From IMG/VR virus record IMGVR_UViG_3300032893_000176, positions 1-37,097 of that record: a stretch of 37,097 nt of DNA, one strand, 5' to 3'. The stretch's first letter is position 1; every line of letters starts with the position of its first letter. The notes below the pieces were generated by a model. That model saw nothing but the letters and a program-made list of their open reading frames with translations, ran no database searches and was not told the origin of the DNA. The DNA is from a virus. Both the position numbers and the translations under genes were made by a program. This document shows, piece after piece, positions 29,549-37,097 of this stretch.

Positions 29549-32500
29549 ATGCCAGTCACTAATGAAAAATTTAGTAATTTTGTCGACGGTGGGGATATTG
29601 AAGTTAATGATATCGTTGTTGGCTTGCGTAATGGTTTAAACACCAGATTTGTTTATAATGGTGGGAGTGGGATATTTTTGCCTTTGGCTGGTGGCGCAAT
29701 GTCTGGCGTTATCGATATGCAAAATAATGCTATTTTGAATTTGCCAGATCCTACTAACGTGCAACAGGCAGCTAATAAAGAATACGTTGACAATTCTATA
29801 GCATCTGCTGTGGCTGCGTATCTGCCGCTTGCTGGCGGTACAATGTCTGGTGCTATTAATATGGGAACACATGCTATAACTAATATGGCTAATCCTACGA
29901 ATCCACAGGATGCAGCTACTAAAGCATATGTTGACTCAACTGGATCAGGAACTGTCAGTCCGGGATTAATAAATCAAATAGCATGGTACGCAGCGTCCGG
30001 AACAACTGTTTCTGGCCTTTCAACCGCCGCATCAAGTGTTTTAGTGACATCAGCTGGTAGCGTTCCATCACTTTCTACTACTCTTCCATCAGGTCTAACG
30101 ATACCCGGATATGCTCACAGTGGTGCAAATTCAGACATAACAAGCATGACTGGATTAACGGGATATCTGAAAGCTCCATTAGGTTTAAAAGGTTCTGATG
30201 ATACAATACTTGCAAGCTTTTATTATCAAGCTAGCGCAGTAAATTATTTAGTTTTCCAAAATTCCGCAACAGGAAATCCACTTACTATTTATGGCGGTGG
30301 TAGTGATTCTACCTGTGAGCTTCAATTTGCATCGAAAGGCGGTGTTTTTAGTTTCTATGATATTAATAATGTGGCGGCCGGTAAGATTAGATTTTTAGCA
30401 AGCAATCCGTCAAAATTCACGGGACTATCTGTTAATCCAGCACAATCAACTGCTGTGGATTTTATATTGCCCGCTACAGATGGCTCCAATGGTCAAGTAA
30501 TGTATACAGACGGTTCAGGTAATCTTGGATTTAAAACTGTAAGTGGTGGCGTTATAACAATTGATGGCGACTCTGGATCAGTTACAGGCAGCACTATTAC
30601 GGTATCAGGTGGAAGCACAGGATTAACAACAAGCGGATCTGGAACAACACTGGATCTAACTGGTATATTAGCTCTCGCTAATGGAGGAACAAATAATAAT
30701 CTCACGGCATCTGCTGGCGGAATAGTTTGGTGTGATTCTACAAAATTTAATATACTTTCAGGTACACCAACAGCAAATCAAATTTTATTATCTGGTAATG
30801 CTTCAACACCTTCATGGTCAACTGCCACTTATCCAGCGACCGCTGGCACGCAATATAATGTATTGCAATCGACAGGAACAAATATAACGAGCGCTCCTTT
30901 GTCTTCTGTTATAGATGGCGCATTAGGCAACACGCAAGGCGATATTTTATATCGTGGAAGCAGTGGCTGGACAGTATTAGCACCTGGCACATCAGGATAC
31001 ATATTAAAAAGTGGTGGAGCTGCGGCTAACCCAAGTTGGGAGGCTGTAAGTGCTTCTGGGGCGATTACAACTATTGATGGCGATTCAGGAAGTGTTACGC
31101 CTACAAGTGGTGCCGTACTTATTGATGGTGGCTCAACCGGATTAACGACCTCTGGATCAGGTAATACATTAGCTCTTACAGGCATATTAGGTTTGGCTCA
31201 TGGAGGTACCAATAAGAGCAATTCTGTCGTCCAAGGAGCAATAGCTTATTGTGATAGCGCTGGTATAAGATTGACAGCAGCAGGAACGACCGGACAATTA
31301 TTGCAATCAAATGGCACCGGACAACCAAGCTGGACAACTGCAACTTATCAAGCAACGTGTGCGGCGGGTGATCTAATTTTTGCAAGTGCTACTAATGTTT
31401 ATAGCAATAGAGGGATCGGAAGTAATGGATCAATTTTAACGGTCGGTAGTGGATTACCTCAATGGCTTTCATCTAGTGCGAGTTCCGTATTAATCGCTGA
31501 TTCTGGCGCTCTTCCTGTTTTCTCAACGACACTCCCTGATGGTTTAGCTATGGGAACGCCAGCCTCTTTGACGCTAACGAATGCAACTGGCTTGCCTGTT
31601 GGGGGCGGTGGCACAGGCAATAGCACTTTTACTGCGTATAGCGTGATTTGTGCTGGTACAACTGCAACGGGAGCATTCCAAAATGTATCAGGACTTGGCA
31701 CATCAGGTCAGGTTTTAACATCGAATGGGGCGGGTGCATTACCCACATGGCAAGCTGGTGGAAGTGGCCCGTGGACTGCTACGGGGACAAATTCCGCAAA
31801 GGGTGGCGATGGTACTTCTGTTGCATCAGGTTCTAACTCACTAAGTTATGGTAGTGGCACCAATTCAAATGCGGGTGACAATTCTATTTGTGTTGGTCAT
31901 GGAAACACGATCACTTCTGGCTCATTAGGTGTTGCTATGTTTGGATACAGCAATACCACTAATGGCAGTGCAGTCAATTATTGTATTATTTCTGGCAATA
32001 GCTCTAGTGTGGGTTCTAATTATGGATTCGCATTTGGAGCGGGTTGCTCAACAACATCATCATTTTCTGTTGCTCTGGGTACAGGATGCTCGTCAGGTCA
32101 TATTGCTTTTGCTTTTGGTAATACAGCAACGGCTAGTGGTACTGGTACGGTTGCATTAGGGCAAAATGTGACGGCCAGTAATGCTGGGTCGTTTGTATTT
32201 GCTGATCAATCCAATACTGGTTCTAATACTGCTGATAGTGGACAAAATCAATTTGTTACTCGATTTGCTGGTGGTTACTTTTTTGCTGGTGGTAATTTGG
32301 CTTTAACTACAGCAGGACAGGGATTAAGCGTAAAATCCGGATCAAATTGTAAAATTGGTACTGCCACTTTATCTAGCGGTACCGTTACAGTAAGCAATAC
32401 ATCAGTCACTGCTAACTCACTAATATTATGCACTGTACAGTCTGCGAGTGGTACACAAGGAGTATTATCAATAGGTACTGTTACGGCGGGAACTAGTTTT

Positions 32501-32566
32501 GTTATAAATTCAACATCAGGTTCTGATAATTCCGTTGTAGGATATTTAATCGTTGAAAAAGGATAA
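29549..32566 (+). CDS. Large tail fibre with phage-tail and YadA-like repeats
   Basis: This 1005-aa protein contains two ~60-residue tail repeats near the N-terminus (FLPLAGGAMSGVIDMQNN... and YLPLAGGTMSGAINMGTH..., each ending in a [AK]YVD element). Two copies follow of a module starting TIDGDSGSV with GGSTGLTTSGSG. Near residues 760-890 there is a run of YadA/head-type repeats (SLSYGSGT, AFAFGAGC, AVALGTGC, TVALGQNV) typical of left-handed beta rolls. It should be a trimeric fibre. There is no chaperone domain at the end; the last residues are beta-rich. Host-range variation is expected here. Confidence 0.88.
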   Translation: MPVTNEKFSNFVDGGDIEVNDIVVGLRNGLNTRFVYNGGSGIFLPLAGGAMSGVIDMQNNAILNLPDPTNVQQAANKEYVDNSIASAVAAYLPLAGGTMSGAINMGTHAITNMANPTNPQDAATKAYVDSTGSGTVSPGLINQIAWYAASGTTVSGLSTAASSVLVTSAGSVPSLSTTLPSGLTIPGYAHSGANSDITSMTGLTGYLKAPLGLKGSDDTILASFYYQASAVNYLVFQNSATGNPLTIYGGGSDSTCELQFASKGGVFSFYDINNVAAGKIRFLASNPSKFTGLSVNPAQSTAVDFILPATDGSNGQVMYTDGSGNLGFKTVSGGVITIDGDSGSVTGSTITVSGGSTGLTTSGSGTTLDLTGILALANGGTNNNLTASAGGIVWCDSTKFNILSGTPTANQILLSGNASTPSWSTATYPATAGTQYNVLQSTGTNITSAPLSSVIDGALGNTQGDILYRGSSGWTVLAPGTSGYILKSGGAAANPSWEAVSASGAITTIDGDSGSVTPTSGAVLIDGGSTGLTTSGSGNTLALTGILGLAHGGTNKSNSVVQGAIAYCDSAGIRLTAAGTTGQLLQSNGTGQPSWTTATYQATCAAGDLIFASATNVYSNRGIGSNGSILTVGSGLPQWLSSSASSVLIADSGALPVFSTTLPDGLAMGTPASLTLTNATGLPVGGGGTGNSTFTAYSVICAGTTATGAFQNVSGLGTSGQVLTSNGAGALPTWQAGGSGPWTATGTNSAKGGDGTSVASGSNSLSYGSGTNSNAGDNSICVGHGNTITSGSLGVAMFGYSNTTNGSAVNYCIISGNSSSVGSNYGFAFGAGCSTTSSFSVALGTGCSSGHIAFAFGNTATASGTGTVALGQNVTASNAGSFVFADQSNTGSNTADSGQNQFVTRFAGGYFFAGGNLALTTAGQGLSVKSGSNCKIGTATLSSGTVTVSNTSVTANSLILCTVQSASGTQGVLSIGTVTAGTSFVINSTSGSDNSVVGYLIVEKG

Positions 32567-32572
32567 TAAGAA

Positions 32573-32647
32573 ATGACATTAACCCAAGCGCACCAAGAAT
32601 GCTGCCGATGCAGATGCGGTTATATCATTGGTTCAGAACGTGATTAA
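32573..32647 (+). pseudogene. Possible frameshifted remnant of a small tail gene
   Basis: The gap after the fibre opens with a 24-codon ORF (MTLTQAHQECCRCRCGY...) of odd, cysteine-heavy composition. In another frame the same DNA reads TKNAADADAVISLVQNVINS, which looks much more like a normal fibre or coiled-coil C-terminus. A single-base frameshift near 32585-32600 would join the MTLT start to it. It is weak evidence for a decayed or recoded small gene. Confidence 0.3.
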
Positions 32648-32712
32648 TAGCTAATTTCTTGTTAAAATATAAGCTTCAAATTTTTACAAACAGATTTAGT
32701 CGGAGATAAAAA

Positions 32713-33045
32713 ATGTCAAATAATGATACAAATGATAAAGATACACAACTAACTGAACTGAGCAATTCTAATAGAATATTACAGGCACAGCTTGCGGCTC
32801 ACAAAGATGTAATCCGTGGCTTACAAGAGGAAAATTTAACTCTAAGAGCAAATTTTAACCTTGCTCAGCAATATTATCAAGAAAGTACCAATCAAGTCAG
32901 AAGCTTGACTAATGATCTTGCAAATGCAAATAAAAATAAAACTGAATTAGAGCAAAAAATTCGTGAATTATCGGCAGAAAAAGACATCTCAAATATTTTA
33001 AATCCTGTTTCTGATACTGCAGGAGAATCATCACAAGCGGCTTGA
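32713..33045 (+). CDS. Coiled-coil protein between fibre genes
   Basis: This 110-aa protein is an almost continuous coiled coil (residues ~15-90: NRILQAQLAAHKDVIRGLQEENLTLRANF in part), with a polar N-terminus and a Ser/Ala-rich end. GGAGA precedes its start. It could be a trimerising tail-fibre subunit, chaperone or assembly helper. The 146-bp gap before it has no sound gene. Confidence 0.7.
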   Translation: MSNNDTNDKDTQLTELSNSNRILQAQLAAHKDVIRGLQEENLTLRANFNLAQQYYQESTNQVRSLTNDLANANKNKTELEQKIRELSAEKDISNILNPVSDTAGESSQAA

Positions 33046-33090
33046 TATAAAGGAAATCACTCTCAATCACATTATATAGGGGTAAGGAAC

Positions 33091-33954
33091 ATGGCATATT
33101 TACAATTATATCGCGTAGAAGTCGGTGAAGTTGGTGTTTTGCCGGGTTCTGTCAAGATGGTTTCAGATCAAAGTTTAGCGACCATTACTACGCCGGGTTA
33201 TTTGAATGGCGCTGGTACTCAATTGTCAACTGTTCCCGTTGCTCCTAGTGATGTGATTGAGTGTTTGTATAACTTTAATACATCTACTGGCTCCGGCACA
33301 TTTACATTATTAACTGTCTCTATAAGTGCTGGTGTTATTACTTTAAGCGCAAATTCAGGAAATGAATCATTAGCTAGTGGCTATATATTTGTCGGTAACG
33401 CAGGCGGCGTTGCCACAGGTGTGGCCATGTCTGGTGATGCTACTATTTCTAACACTGGCGCTTTGACTATTGCCAATAGTGCCATTACCAATGCGAAGGT
33501 AAGCGCTTCAGCTGCGATTGCTTTCAGTAAATTGGCCACCTTAGCAACAGGCCATATTTTAGCTGGTAATGCGGGTGTTGTGACTGACGTGACATTAGGC
33601 GGTGATGCAACTATCGGCGCAACAGGTACATTGACAATTGCTAATAATGCTATCACGACTGCAAAAATATTAAATGCAAACGTGACACTGGCTAAGTTAG
33701 CATCTGGTATCACACCTGCGTATGTGTCTAAATTTGGCGGCCAGCAAGCGAATGGAGGCGGTTCAGCAACGATAACCATTACGGTCACAGGCTTGACCAC
33801 TAGCCATATTTGTATGGCACAGGTTCAAGCAAGCACCAATGCTGTGACTGTGCAAAAGGTTACACCAACAGCTGATACATTGACAGTTATATTGTCTGGC
33901 GATCCGGGTGCGAATACAGTGATTGCTTATCAATGCTTCTTAGCTGCTTCATAA
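33091..33954 (+). CDS. Terminal tail fibre / receptor-binding-like protein
   Basis: This 287-aa protein has a helix-free N-terminus (LYRVEVGEVGVLPGSVKMV). Two related ~50-residue repeats follow (NAGGVATGVAMSGDATISNTGALTIANSAITNAKV and NAGVVTDVTLGGDATIGATGTLTIANNAITTAKI, in part), then a C-terminal beta domain (ATITITVTGLTTSHICMAQVQ...). The repeats are the kind found in phage fibre shafts. It is the last gene of the rightward block, followed by a bidirectional terminator. Confidence 0.8.
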   Translation: MAYLQLYRVEVGEVGVLPGSVKMVSDQSLATITTPGYLNGAGTQLSTVPVAPSDVIECLYNFNTSTGSGTFTLLTVSISAGVITLSANSGNESLASGYIFVGNAGGVATGVAMSGDATISNTGALTIANSAITNAKVSASAAIAFSKLATLATGHILAGNAGVVTDVTLGGDATIGATGTLTIANNAITTAKILNANVTLAKLASGITPAYVSKFGGQQANGGGSATITITVTGLTTSHICMAQVQASTNAVTVQKVTPTADTLTVILSGDPGANTVIAYQCFLAAS

Positions 33955-33967
33955 AAATATCAAAAGA

Positions 33968-33992
33968 GGGGATATAAAATAACAATATCCCC
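33968..33992. terminator. Bidirectional terminator between convergent blocks
   Basis: GGGGATA (33968-33974) and TATCCCC (33986-33992) form a 7-bp stem with an 11-nt loop. On the plus strand it is followed by TTATTTTTTATT; on the minus strand by TCTTTTGATATTTTT. It lies between the last fibre gene and the cold-shock gene, which converge here. Confidence 0.8.
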
Positions 33993-33999
33993 TTATTTT

Positions 34000-34215
34000 T
34001 TATTGACTGATAGGCGTGACATCATCAGCCTGTAAGCCTTTTGTGCCTTTAGAAATCGTAAATTCGACTCTTTGGCCTTGTGTAAGCTGTCGATAGCCCG
34101 AGGATTTAATGGATTTAAAATGAACAAATATATCCTCTCCGCTGTCGCATTCAATAAAGCCATATCCTTTTTTTGCATCAAACCATTTCACGGTTCCTTG
34201 AACTAAGTTTTCCAT
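34000..34215 (-). CDS. Cold-shock protein (CspA family)
   Basis: This 71-aa protein is a complete cold-shock domain with RNP1 (KGYGFI, residues ~16-21) and RNP2 (DIFVHF, ~28-33) and the normal opening VQGTVKWFDAKKGYGF. It binds single-stranded RNA or DNA and would act as an RNA chaperone or antiterminator. The start at 34215 has GAAGG upstream; the longer frame to 34266 lacks conservation. It is probably a host-derived gene and has its own promoter candidate (34256-34285). Confidence 0.95.
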   Translation of the reverse strand: MENLVQGTVKWFDAKKGYGFIECDSGEDIFVHFKSIKSSGYRQLTQGQRVEFTISKGTKGLQADDVTPISQ

Positions 34216-34255
34216 TTTTGCGTGCCTTCTATCAGGGGTTAACAGATTAGGCTCT

Positions 34256-34285
34256 ATAATACGCAATATAATTGACTATTATCAA
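34256..34285 (-). promoter_or_regulatory. Promoter candidate for the cold-shock gene
   Basis: On the minus strand TTGATA (34285-34280) and TATTAT (34261-34256) are 18 bp apart, each 5 of 6 to sigma70 consensus at best, about 40 nt upstream of the start. A 7-bp inverted repeat (34291-34308) just upstream may be an operator or a weak terminator of the preceding genes. Confidence 0.55.
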
Positions 34286-34295
34286 TACGATACAT

Positions 34296-34400
34296 CTATT
34301 GAGATGTAACGGCATAGAGGATAGTCATGGCTATAATAAATACACTTACTGAAATTATGCCTAGTGAAATACAGATAATGCCTTCAAATACGTCTTTCAT
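34296..34400 (-). CDS. Small single-span membrane peptide
   Basis: This 34-aa peptide (MKDVFEGIICISLGIISVSVF...) is almost all one membrane helix (residues ~7-29). GGAGAAA precedes it and its start overlaps the stop of the Lar-like gene (ATGA). Tiny membrane proteins like this are often inhibitors or lysis modulators in phages; the role here is unknown. Confidence 0.5.
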   Translation of the reverse strand: MKDVFEGIICISLGIISVSVFIIAMTILYAVTSQ

Positions 34401-34741
34401 TTTGTTTCTCCAATTTTTCTGAGTACAGATGTAGCATCACATGATAAACATGGATCACAACATAAGCAGCAAGTATTCGCCGCTGTTCGTTTAACTATCT
34501 CAAGCAATATATTTATTTTCTTTTCAAGAATAGGGCAATCTCGCTCGCACATATCTCGATATAATTCACGTTCACATTTATCTTCTTCATCGGCACGAGT
34601 ATTCCATGCTTTTATTGCTTCTAATAAATTTTTGCGAATTATTTTTGCATTGCAATTTGTACAAATAGCATAAGATTCAGTTATTGTTATTATGCCTTCA
34701 ACAATATAGCCGCAAAAAGGACATGGTTTTAAATCATCCAT
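34397..34741 (-). CDS. Lar-like zinc-ribbon protein (restriction alleviation family)
   Basis: This 114-aa protein has the Lar signature: MDDLKPCPFCG, a second pair YAICTNCNAKI and then LLEAIKAWNTRAD. Lar of Rac prophage modulates EcoKI restriction and modification. Many phage genes share the fold with unproven function. The C-terminal half adds a helical, Cys-rich region (NTCCLCCDPCLSCDA) not found in Lar. The start at 34741 is preferred for its GGA site; an ATG at 34753 adds four residues. Confidence 0.75.
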   Translation of the reverse strand: MDDLKPCPFCGYIVEGIITITESYAICTNCNAKIIRKNLLEAIKAWNTRADEEDKCERELYRDMCERDCPILEKKINILLEIVKRTAANTCCLCCDPCLSCDATSVLRKIGETK

Positions 34742-35208
34742 TTCTTTTTCCATTTATCAGAGATAAGGTTGTTTTCGATTAGGTGGATTAGCATTTTTGC
34801 TAATGAATTTGATAATGATTTATCCCATATTTGACTCCCGTCTTTTTCGCCGTGTCCATTATCATATTGGATCCACCATCCGCCGCGTGAACACATAAAA
34901 CACGTTAAAGACATATCTTCAATGAATGAAGGCAATATCTCACCCAATTCACTGGCTAGGAATGCAGACCAAGTTTGATCTGCTTCGCAATTATAAGCAT
35001 ATGACGAACCTAATACAGTTCTGTATGTCTTTCTTTCTACGAGTGTTGAGCCTGATTCATCTTCAAAAATAGTGCCATCTTCATTTAATTTAAAATACAC
35101 TTTATCCACTATATTACACCAATATAAAATGGATGATTGGCGCAACCCCAATTCTTTCAGCTTCTTACTCAACTCTAGTGATGTTACGTGGCGCGCGATG
35201 TCATTCAT
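34729..35208 (-). CDS. Conserved phage protein of unknown function
   Basis: This 159-aa protein opens MNDIARHVTSLELSKKLKELGLRQSSILYWC. Near residue 80 it has WSAFLASELGEILPSF, followed by GGWWIQYDNG and a late helix SLAKMLIHLIENNLI. This is a well-spread phage pattern (SLELSKKLKELGxxQxSxxYW, ELGExLP, AxxLIxLIE) with no known role. It is next to the Lar-like gene and overlaps it. Confidence 0.75.
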   Translation of the reverse strand: MNDIARHVTSLELSKKLKELGLRQSSILYWCNIVDKVYFKLNEDGTIFEDESGSTLVERKTYRTVLGSSYAYNCEADQTWSAFLASELGEILPSFIEDMSLTCFMCSRGGWWIQYDNGHGEKDGSQIWDKSLSNSLAKMLIHLIENNLISDKWKKKWMI

Positions 35209-35212
35209 TCAG

Positions 35213-35377
35213 CTATTTCTCCATCATTTGAACTTCGCAAATTTGAGGAAAATCGCCTGCTATTCCAATTTTACTCAAATATTTATCGCGAAATTGAATT
35301 GCTTGTTCGTATGTTTCAAATGCCATCAATCTAACAGTATATGGCCGTGGAAATTCGAGAACAAATATCGTTTTCAT
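35213..35377 (-). CDS. Small hypothetical protein
   Basis: This 54-aa gene (MKTIFVLEFPRPYTVRLMAFE...) begins at an ATGA overlap with the end of the phosphoesterase gene. It has a strand-helix pattern (TIFVLEFP...TYEQAIQFRDKYLSKIG...FPQICEVQM), suggesting a small alpha/beta fold. Its stop is 4 nt before the next gene's start. Unrecognised. Confidence 0.7.
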   Translation of the reverse strand: MKTIFVLEFPRPYTVRLMAFETYEQAIQFRDKYLSKIGIAGDFPQICEVQMMEK

Positions 35378-35871
35378 TCTGAATTTGCTTTTATCTTCGC
35401 ACTAATCTCATCAATATGAATTGGTGTTAAATTAGTTTGCTCGACACTGACGCAAATATATCCAGCCTCATTAATACTTTTCGAGTGCGTATGCCCATGA
35501 ATATTCACAATTTCAGGATGATAAGCTTTCTTAATTGGAATGTGAGTTAAAATGAATTCTTTGTAGTGAATCGCGCCATAAACCTTTTCAAAATACTGGG
35601 CATATAATTCCACGCCATAACAATCATGGTTCCCCATAACCAGCCGCCTATGACCATTAAGACGGCCTGCAATAGAGACGTTCCCCCTTCCACCAAAACA
35701 GAAGTCTCCCAAATGCCAGATAATATCATTAGGGCGAACGACACGATTCCAATTAGCAATGATAGTTTCGTCATGCTCTTCAATGCTCCTAAATGGCCGA
35801 TGAATTGGCTCAAATTCTAAAATGTTCTTATGCTGAAAATGTGTATCAGCTATAAACCAAATATTATTCAT
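35374..35871 (-). CDS. Metallophosphoesterase
   Basis: This 165-aa enzyme has the full calcineurin-type motif set: FIADTHFQH (Asp9, His11), GDF (55-57), GNHD (80-83), LTHIP (His110) and HGHTH (125-129). Two metal ions should be bound. Small phage members of this family may act on nucleotides or phosphoesters. The ATG at 35871 overlaps the stop of the membrane peptide gene (TAATG). Confidence 0.92.
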   Translation of the reverse strand: MNNIWFIADTHFQHKNILEFEPIHRPFRSIEEHDETIIANWNRVVRPNDIIWHLGDFCFGGRGNVSIAGRLNGHRRLVMGNHDCYGVELYAQYFEKVYGAIHYKEFILTHIPIKKAYHPEIVNIHGHTHSKSINEAGYICVSVEQTNLTPIHIDEISAKIKANSE

Positions 35872-36023
35872 TAGTCGCACCACGCTATAAATGATCTAAA
35901 AGCCCATCCTGTTGCATAACAAAGAAAGTTTATAGATACTTGCTCTCTGTCATCAAATCCCGTAATTACTGAAATCATAACCAATATGAAAATGAAAAGG
36001 ATGTCTGAATTTTTAACTTTCAT
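35871..36023 (-). CDS. Small membrane peptide
   Basis: This 50-aa peptide (MKVKNSDILFIFILVMISVIT...) has one N-terminal membrane helix (ILFIFILVMISVITG) and a short C-terminal tail with aromatic residues (FLCYATGWAFRSF) that may form a second interfacial segment. It is coupled on both sides (ATGA at the start, TAATG at the end). Function unknown. Confidence 0.65.
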   Translation of the reverse strand: MKVKNSDILFIFILVMISVITGFDDREQVSINFLCYATGWAFRSFIAWCD

Positions 36024-36262
36024 TCGCCTTTATCCTTCGTCTCACTCGTCCAATCGCAGTTTGGGCATAATTTCGGTTTTTTCTCTGCCCACTCATGACC
36101 ATTGCTGCACGCATATTGTTGTGTTGTGCGATTGTAATCATGGTTGTGATAATCTCCTTCCTCATCATAATAATATGGCGAGCAATACATCGCAGTTGAC
36201 ACTGTCATGCCCTGATAAACTTTTGATTTCAATCCTTTCGCTGCACATTGTTTGCAGATCAT
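36020..36262 (-). CDS. Zinc-ribbon protein
   Basis: This 80-aa protein has C-x2-C at the start (MICKQCAAKGLKS), a Tyr/His-rich middle (CSPYYYDEEGDYHNHDYN) and a terminal ribbon (YACSNGHEW...KLCPNCDW). The layout is a common small phage zinc protein, often read as an analogue of transcription-factor ribbons. Its start overlaps the stop of the Gly/Ser-rich protein (ATGA). Function unknown. Confidence 0.75.
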   Translation of the reverse strand: MICKQCAAKGLKSKVYQGMTVSTAMYCSPYYYDEEGDYHNHDYNRTTQQYACSNGHEWAEKKPKLCPNCDWTSETKDKGE

Positions 36263-36828
36263 TCTGTTATCCAGTTAATGAATTTCATAACAATCCAGCC
36301 CATAAATATGAGCATCAGAATGCTTAGAAAGAATGTAATAACTTGACCTAACATATACATCCCGCCTGCAGGTTGAGCCACTACTGCTCCTCCGTCAACT
36401 ATAGGCGCTCCAACCACTCCACCACCATTCATTACTACAGGTTGAGCGTATCCATAGCCACCGGGATGGCTTATCATTCCGCCTAAATATCCTCCCATAA
36501 AGCCGCTCCAGAAGCCGCCTCCTCCTCCACCGTATCCGCCTGAATTATAGTTATGTACTTCTGTGGTATGTGTTGAATAGCTTTGCCTTGGCGCTGTATA
36601 AGAAGATGGCCTCGAATAGCTTGTTGATTGATAAGACCTACTAGGAGCTGGGCTATATCCTGATCTGCCAGATGAATATGATCGCGGTGCGCTGTAACTG
36701 CGTGAAGATGAAAAGCTCGATCTGCTTCCGCCTGAAAATCCAGATCGACCACCTCCGCTATAGCCTGATGAGCCAGCTATTGCGCTAATGCTAAATATTA
36801 AAGCTAAAATCAGAATAATTTTTCTCAC
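36259..36828 (-). CDS. Secreted Ser/Gly/Tyr-rich protein with C-terminal membrane helix
   Basis: This 189-aa protein has a signal peptide (MRKIILILALIFSISAIAGSS), a low-complexity region of Ser/Gly/Tyr/Arg repeats (RSGFSGGSRSSFSSSRSYSA...), a Gly-rich patch (GGYGGGGGGFWSGFMGGYLGG) and a C-terminal membrane helix (ITFFLSILMLIFMGWIVM). It starts with GTG at 36828, within a TAGTG overlap and with GGAGG 8 nt upstream. Such composition is seen in envelope-associated or adhesive proteins. It may modify the host surface. Confidence 0.7.
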   Translation of the reverse strand: MRKIILILALIFSISAIAGSSGYSGGGRSGFSGGSRSSFSSSRSYSAPRSYSSGRSGYSPAPSRSYQSTSYSRPSSYTAPRQSYSTHTTEVHNYNSGGYGGGGGGFWSGFMGGYLGGMISHPGGYGYAQPVVMNGGGVVGAPIVDGGAVVAQPAGGMYMLGQVITFFLSILMLIFMGWIVMKFINWITE

Positions 36829-37031
36829 TAAAAAACCTCCATCTCATCAAGGATTTTTCGAGCTGCTTTTTCTAAAGTCTCATATGCAGCATAATAATGT
36901 CCGCCATCCCATCCATCAGGATAGACTTTGATATCCCATTCCTCAGCCTCATTCTCCGGCTGATGAATGATCTCAACGGGCATACTAAATTTTTCACAAT
37001 GCTCGACTAGCCGCCTAAAATTAGCATACAT
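36828..37031 (-). CDS. Hypothetical protein across the contig junction
   Basis: This 67-aa protein (MYANFRRLVEHCEKFSMPVEIIH...) has a strand-helix look with WDIKVYPDGWDGGHYYAAYETLEKAARKILDEM. A strong AAGGAG lies 6 nt before its ATG. Its 5' 61 bases are repeated at 1-61. It is the first gene after the tRNA-like pair, and the next gene overlaps its stop. Function unknown. Confidence 0.7.
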   Translation of the reverse strand: MYANFRRLVEHCEKFSMPVEIIHQPENEAEEWDIKVYPDGWDGGHYYAAYETLEKAARKILDEMEVF

Positions 37032-37096
37032 AATTTACTCCTTTTTAATTTGGTGACGGTGGCCGGGGGTCGCACCCGGCGCGAAATGGGAGAGTC
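36971..37096. repeat. Terminal direct repeat, right copy
   Basis: This copy is identical to 1-126. It includes the 5' end of the CDS at 36828-37031 and the 3' end of the first tRNA-like gene. See the left copy for interpretation. Confidence 0.95.
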
Positions 37097-37097
37097 A

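Noticed and set aside
30493-31701. Several leftward Pro/Val-rich ORFs inside the large tail fibre.
   Set aside because: They mirror the Gly/Thr/Ser-rich repeat codons of the fibre and show no protein-like motifs.

Overview
The window is an essentially complete genome of a tailed bacteriophage with a P22-like (short-tailed, podovirus-type) virion. The last ~126 bases repeat the first ~126, so the contig is best read as a circle of about 36.97 kb, or a terminally redundant molecule whose ends were joined by the assembler. The DNA is AT-rich. The structural gene order is that of P22: terminase, portal, scaffold, coat, head-completion and plug proteins, three ejection proteins, then spike or fibres. 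This points to a Gram-negative, probably gammaproteobacterial, host, but nothing in the sequence names it. I see no integrase and no convincing CI-type repressor, so a lytic or non-integrating lifestyle is the simplest reading.

The genome has two divergent blocks. The leftward block runs from about 9440 down to 390, across the contig junction, and on down to about 34000. It is a tightly packed chain of small early genes, most joined by ATGA or TAATG overlaps. It holds a recombination pair (RecE-like exonuclease and a probable single-strand annealing protein), an excisionase-type HTH protein, many small zinc-ribbon proteins, a very acidic protein, small membrane proteins, a metallophosphoesterase, a Lar-like protein, a cold-shock protein and, at the junction, two unusual tRNA-like genes. 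The rightward block (9827 to 33954) begins with a winged-helix replication-initiator-like gene and a nuclease. It continues through a lysis cassette (candidate holin, M15 peptidase endolysin) and packaging into the head, ejection and tail genes, and ends at a bidirectional terminator.

The 384-bp divergent region (9443-9826) carries a candidate leftward promoter overlapped by 11-bp tandem repeats, two abutting 12-bp palindromes and further inverted repeats, so it looks like the main control switch. A second regulatory node lies at 3720-3850: a terminator, an operator-like inverted repeat and a strong -10, in front of the small HTH gene.

The most notable signals are these. (1) A lambda-like replication origin appears to lie inside the initiator-like gene (four CTGCACCC repeats, a perfect DnaA box, and an AT-rich segment bracketed by an inverted repeat), with a second DnaA-box palindrome downstream at 10685-10738. 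(2) A tandem pair of tRNA-like genes has 8-bp acceptor and 5-bp T stems but non-canonical middles. (3) An Acb2/Tad1-type (anti-CBASS) gene sits between portal and scaffold, inside a run of tiny lysine-rich proteins. (4) A candidate holin is read out of frame inside a zinc-ribbon gene. (5) Several short genes of 24-57 codons were recovered by reading the gaps. All functional names rest on motif and synteny reading; no database search was possible.
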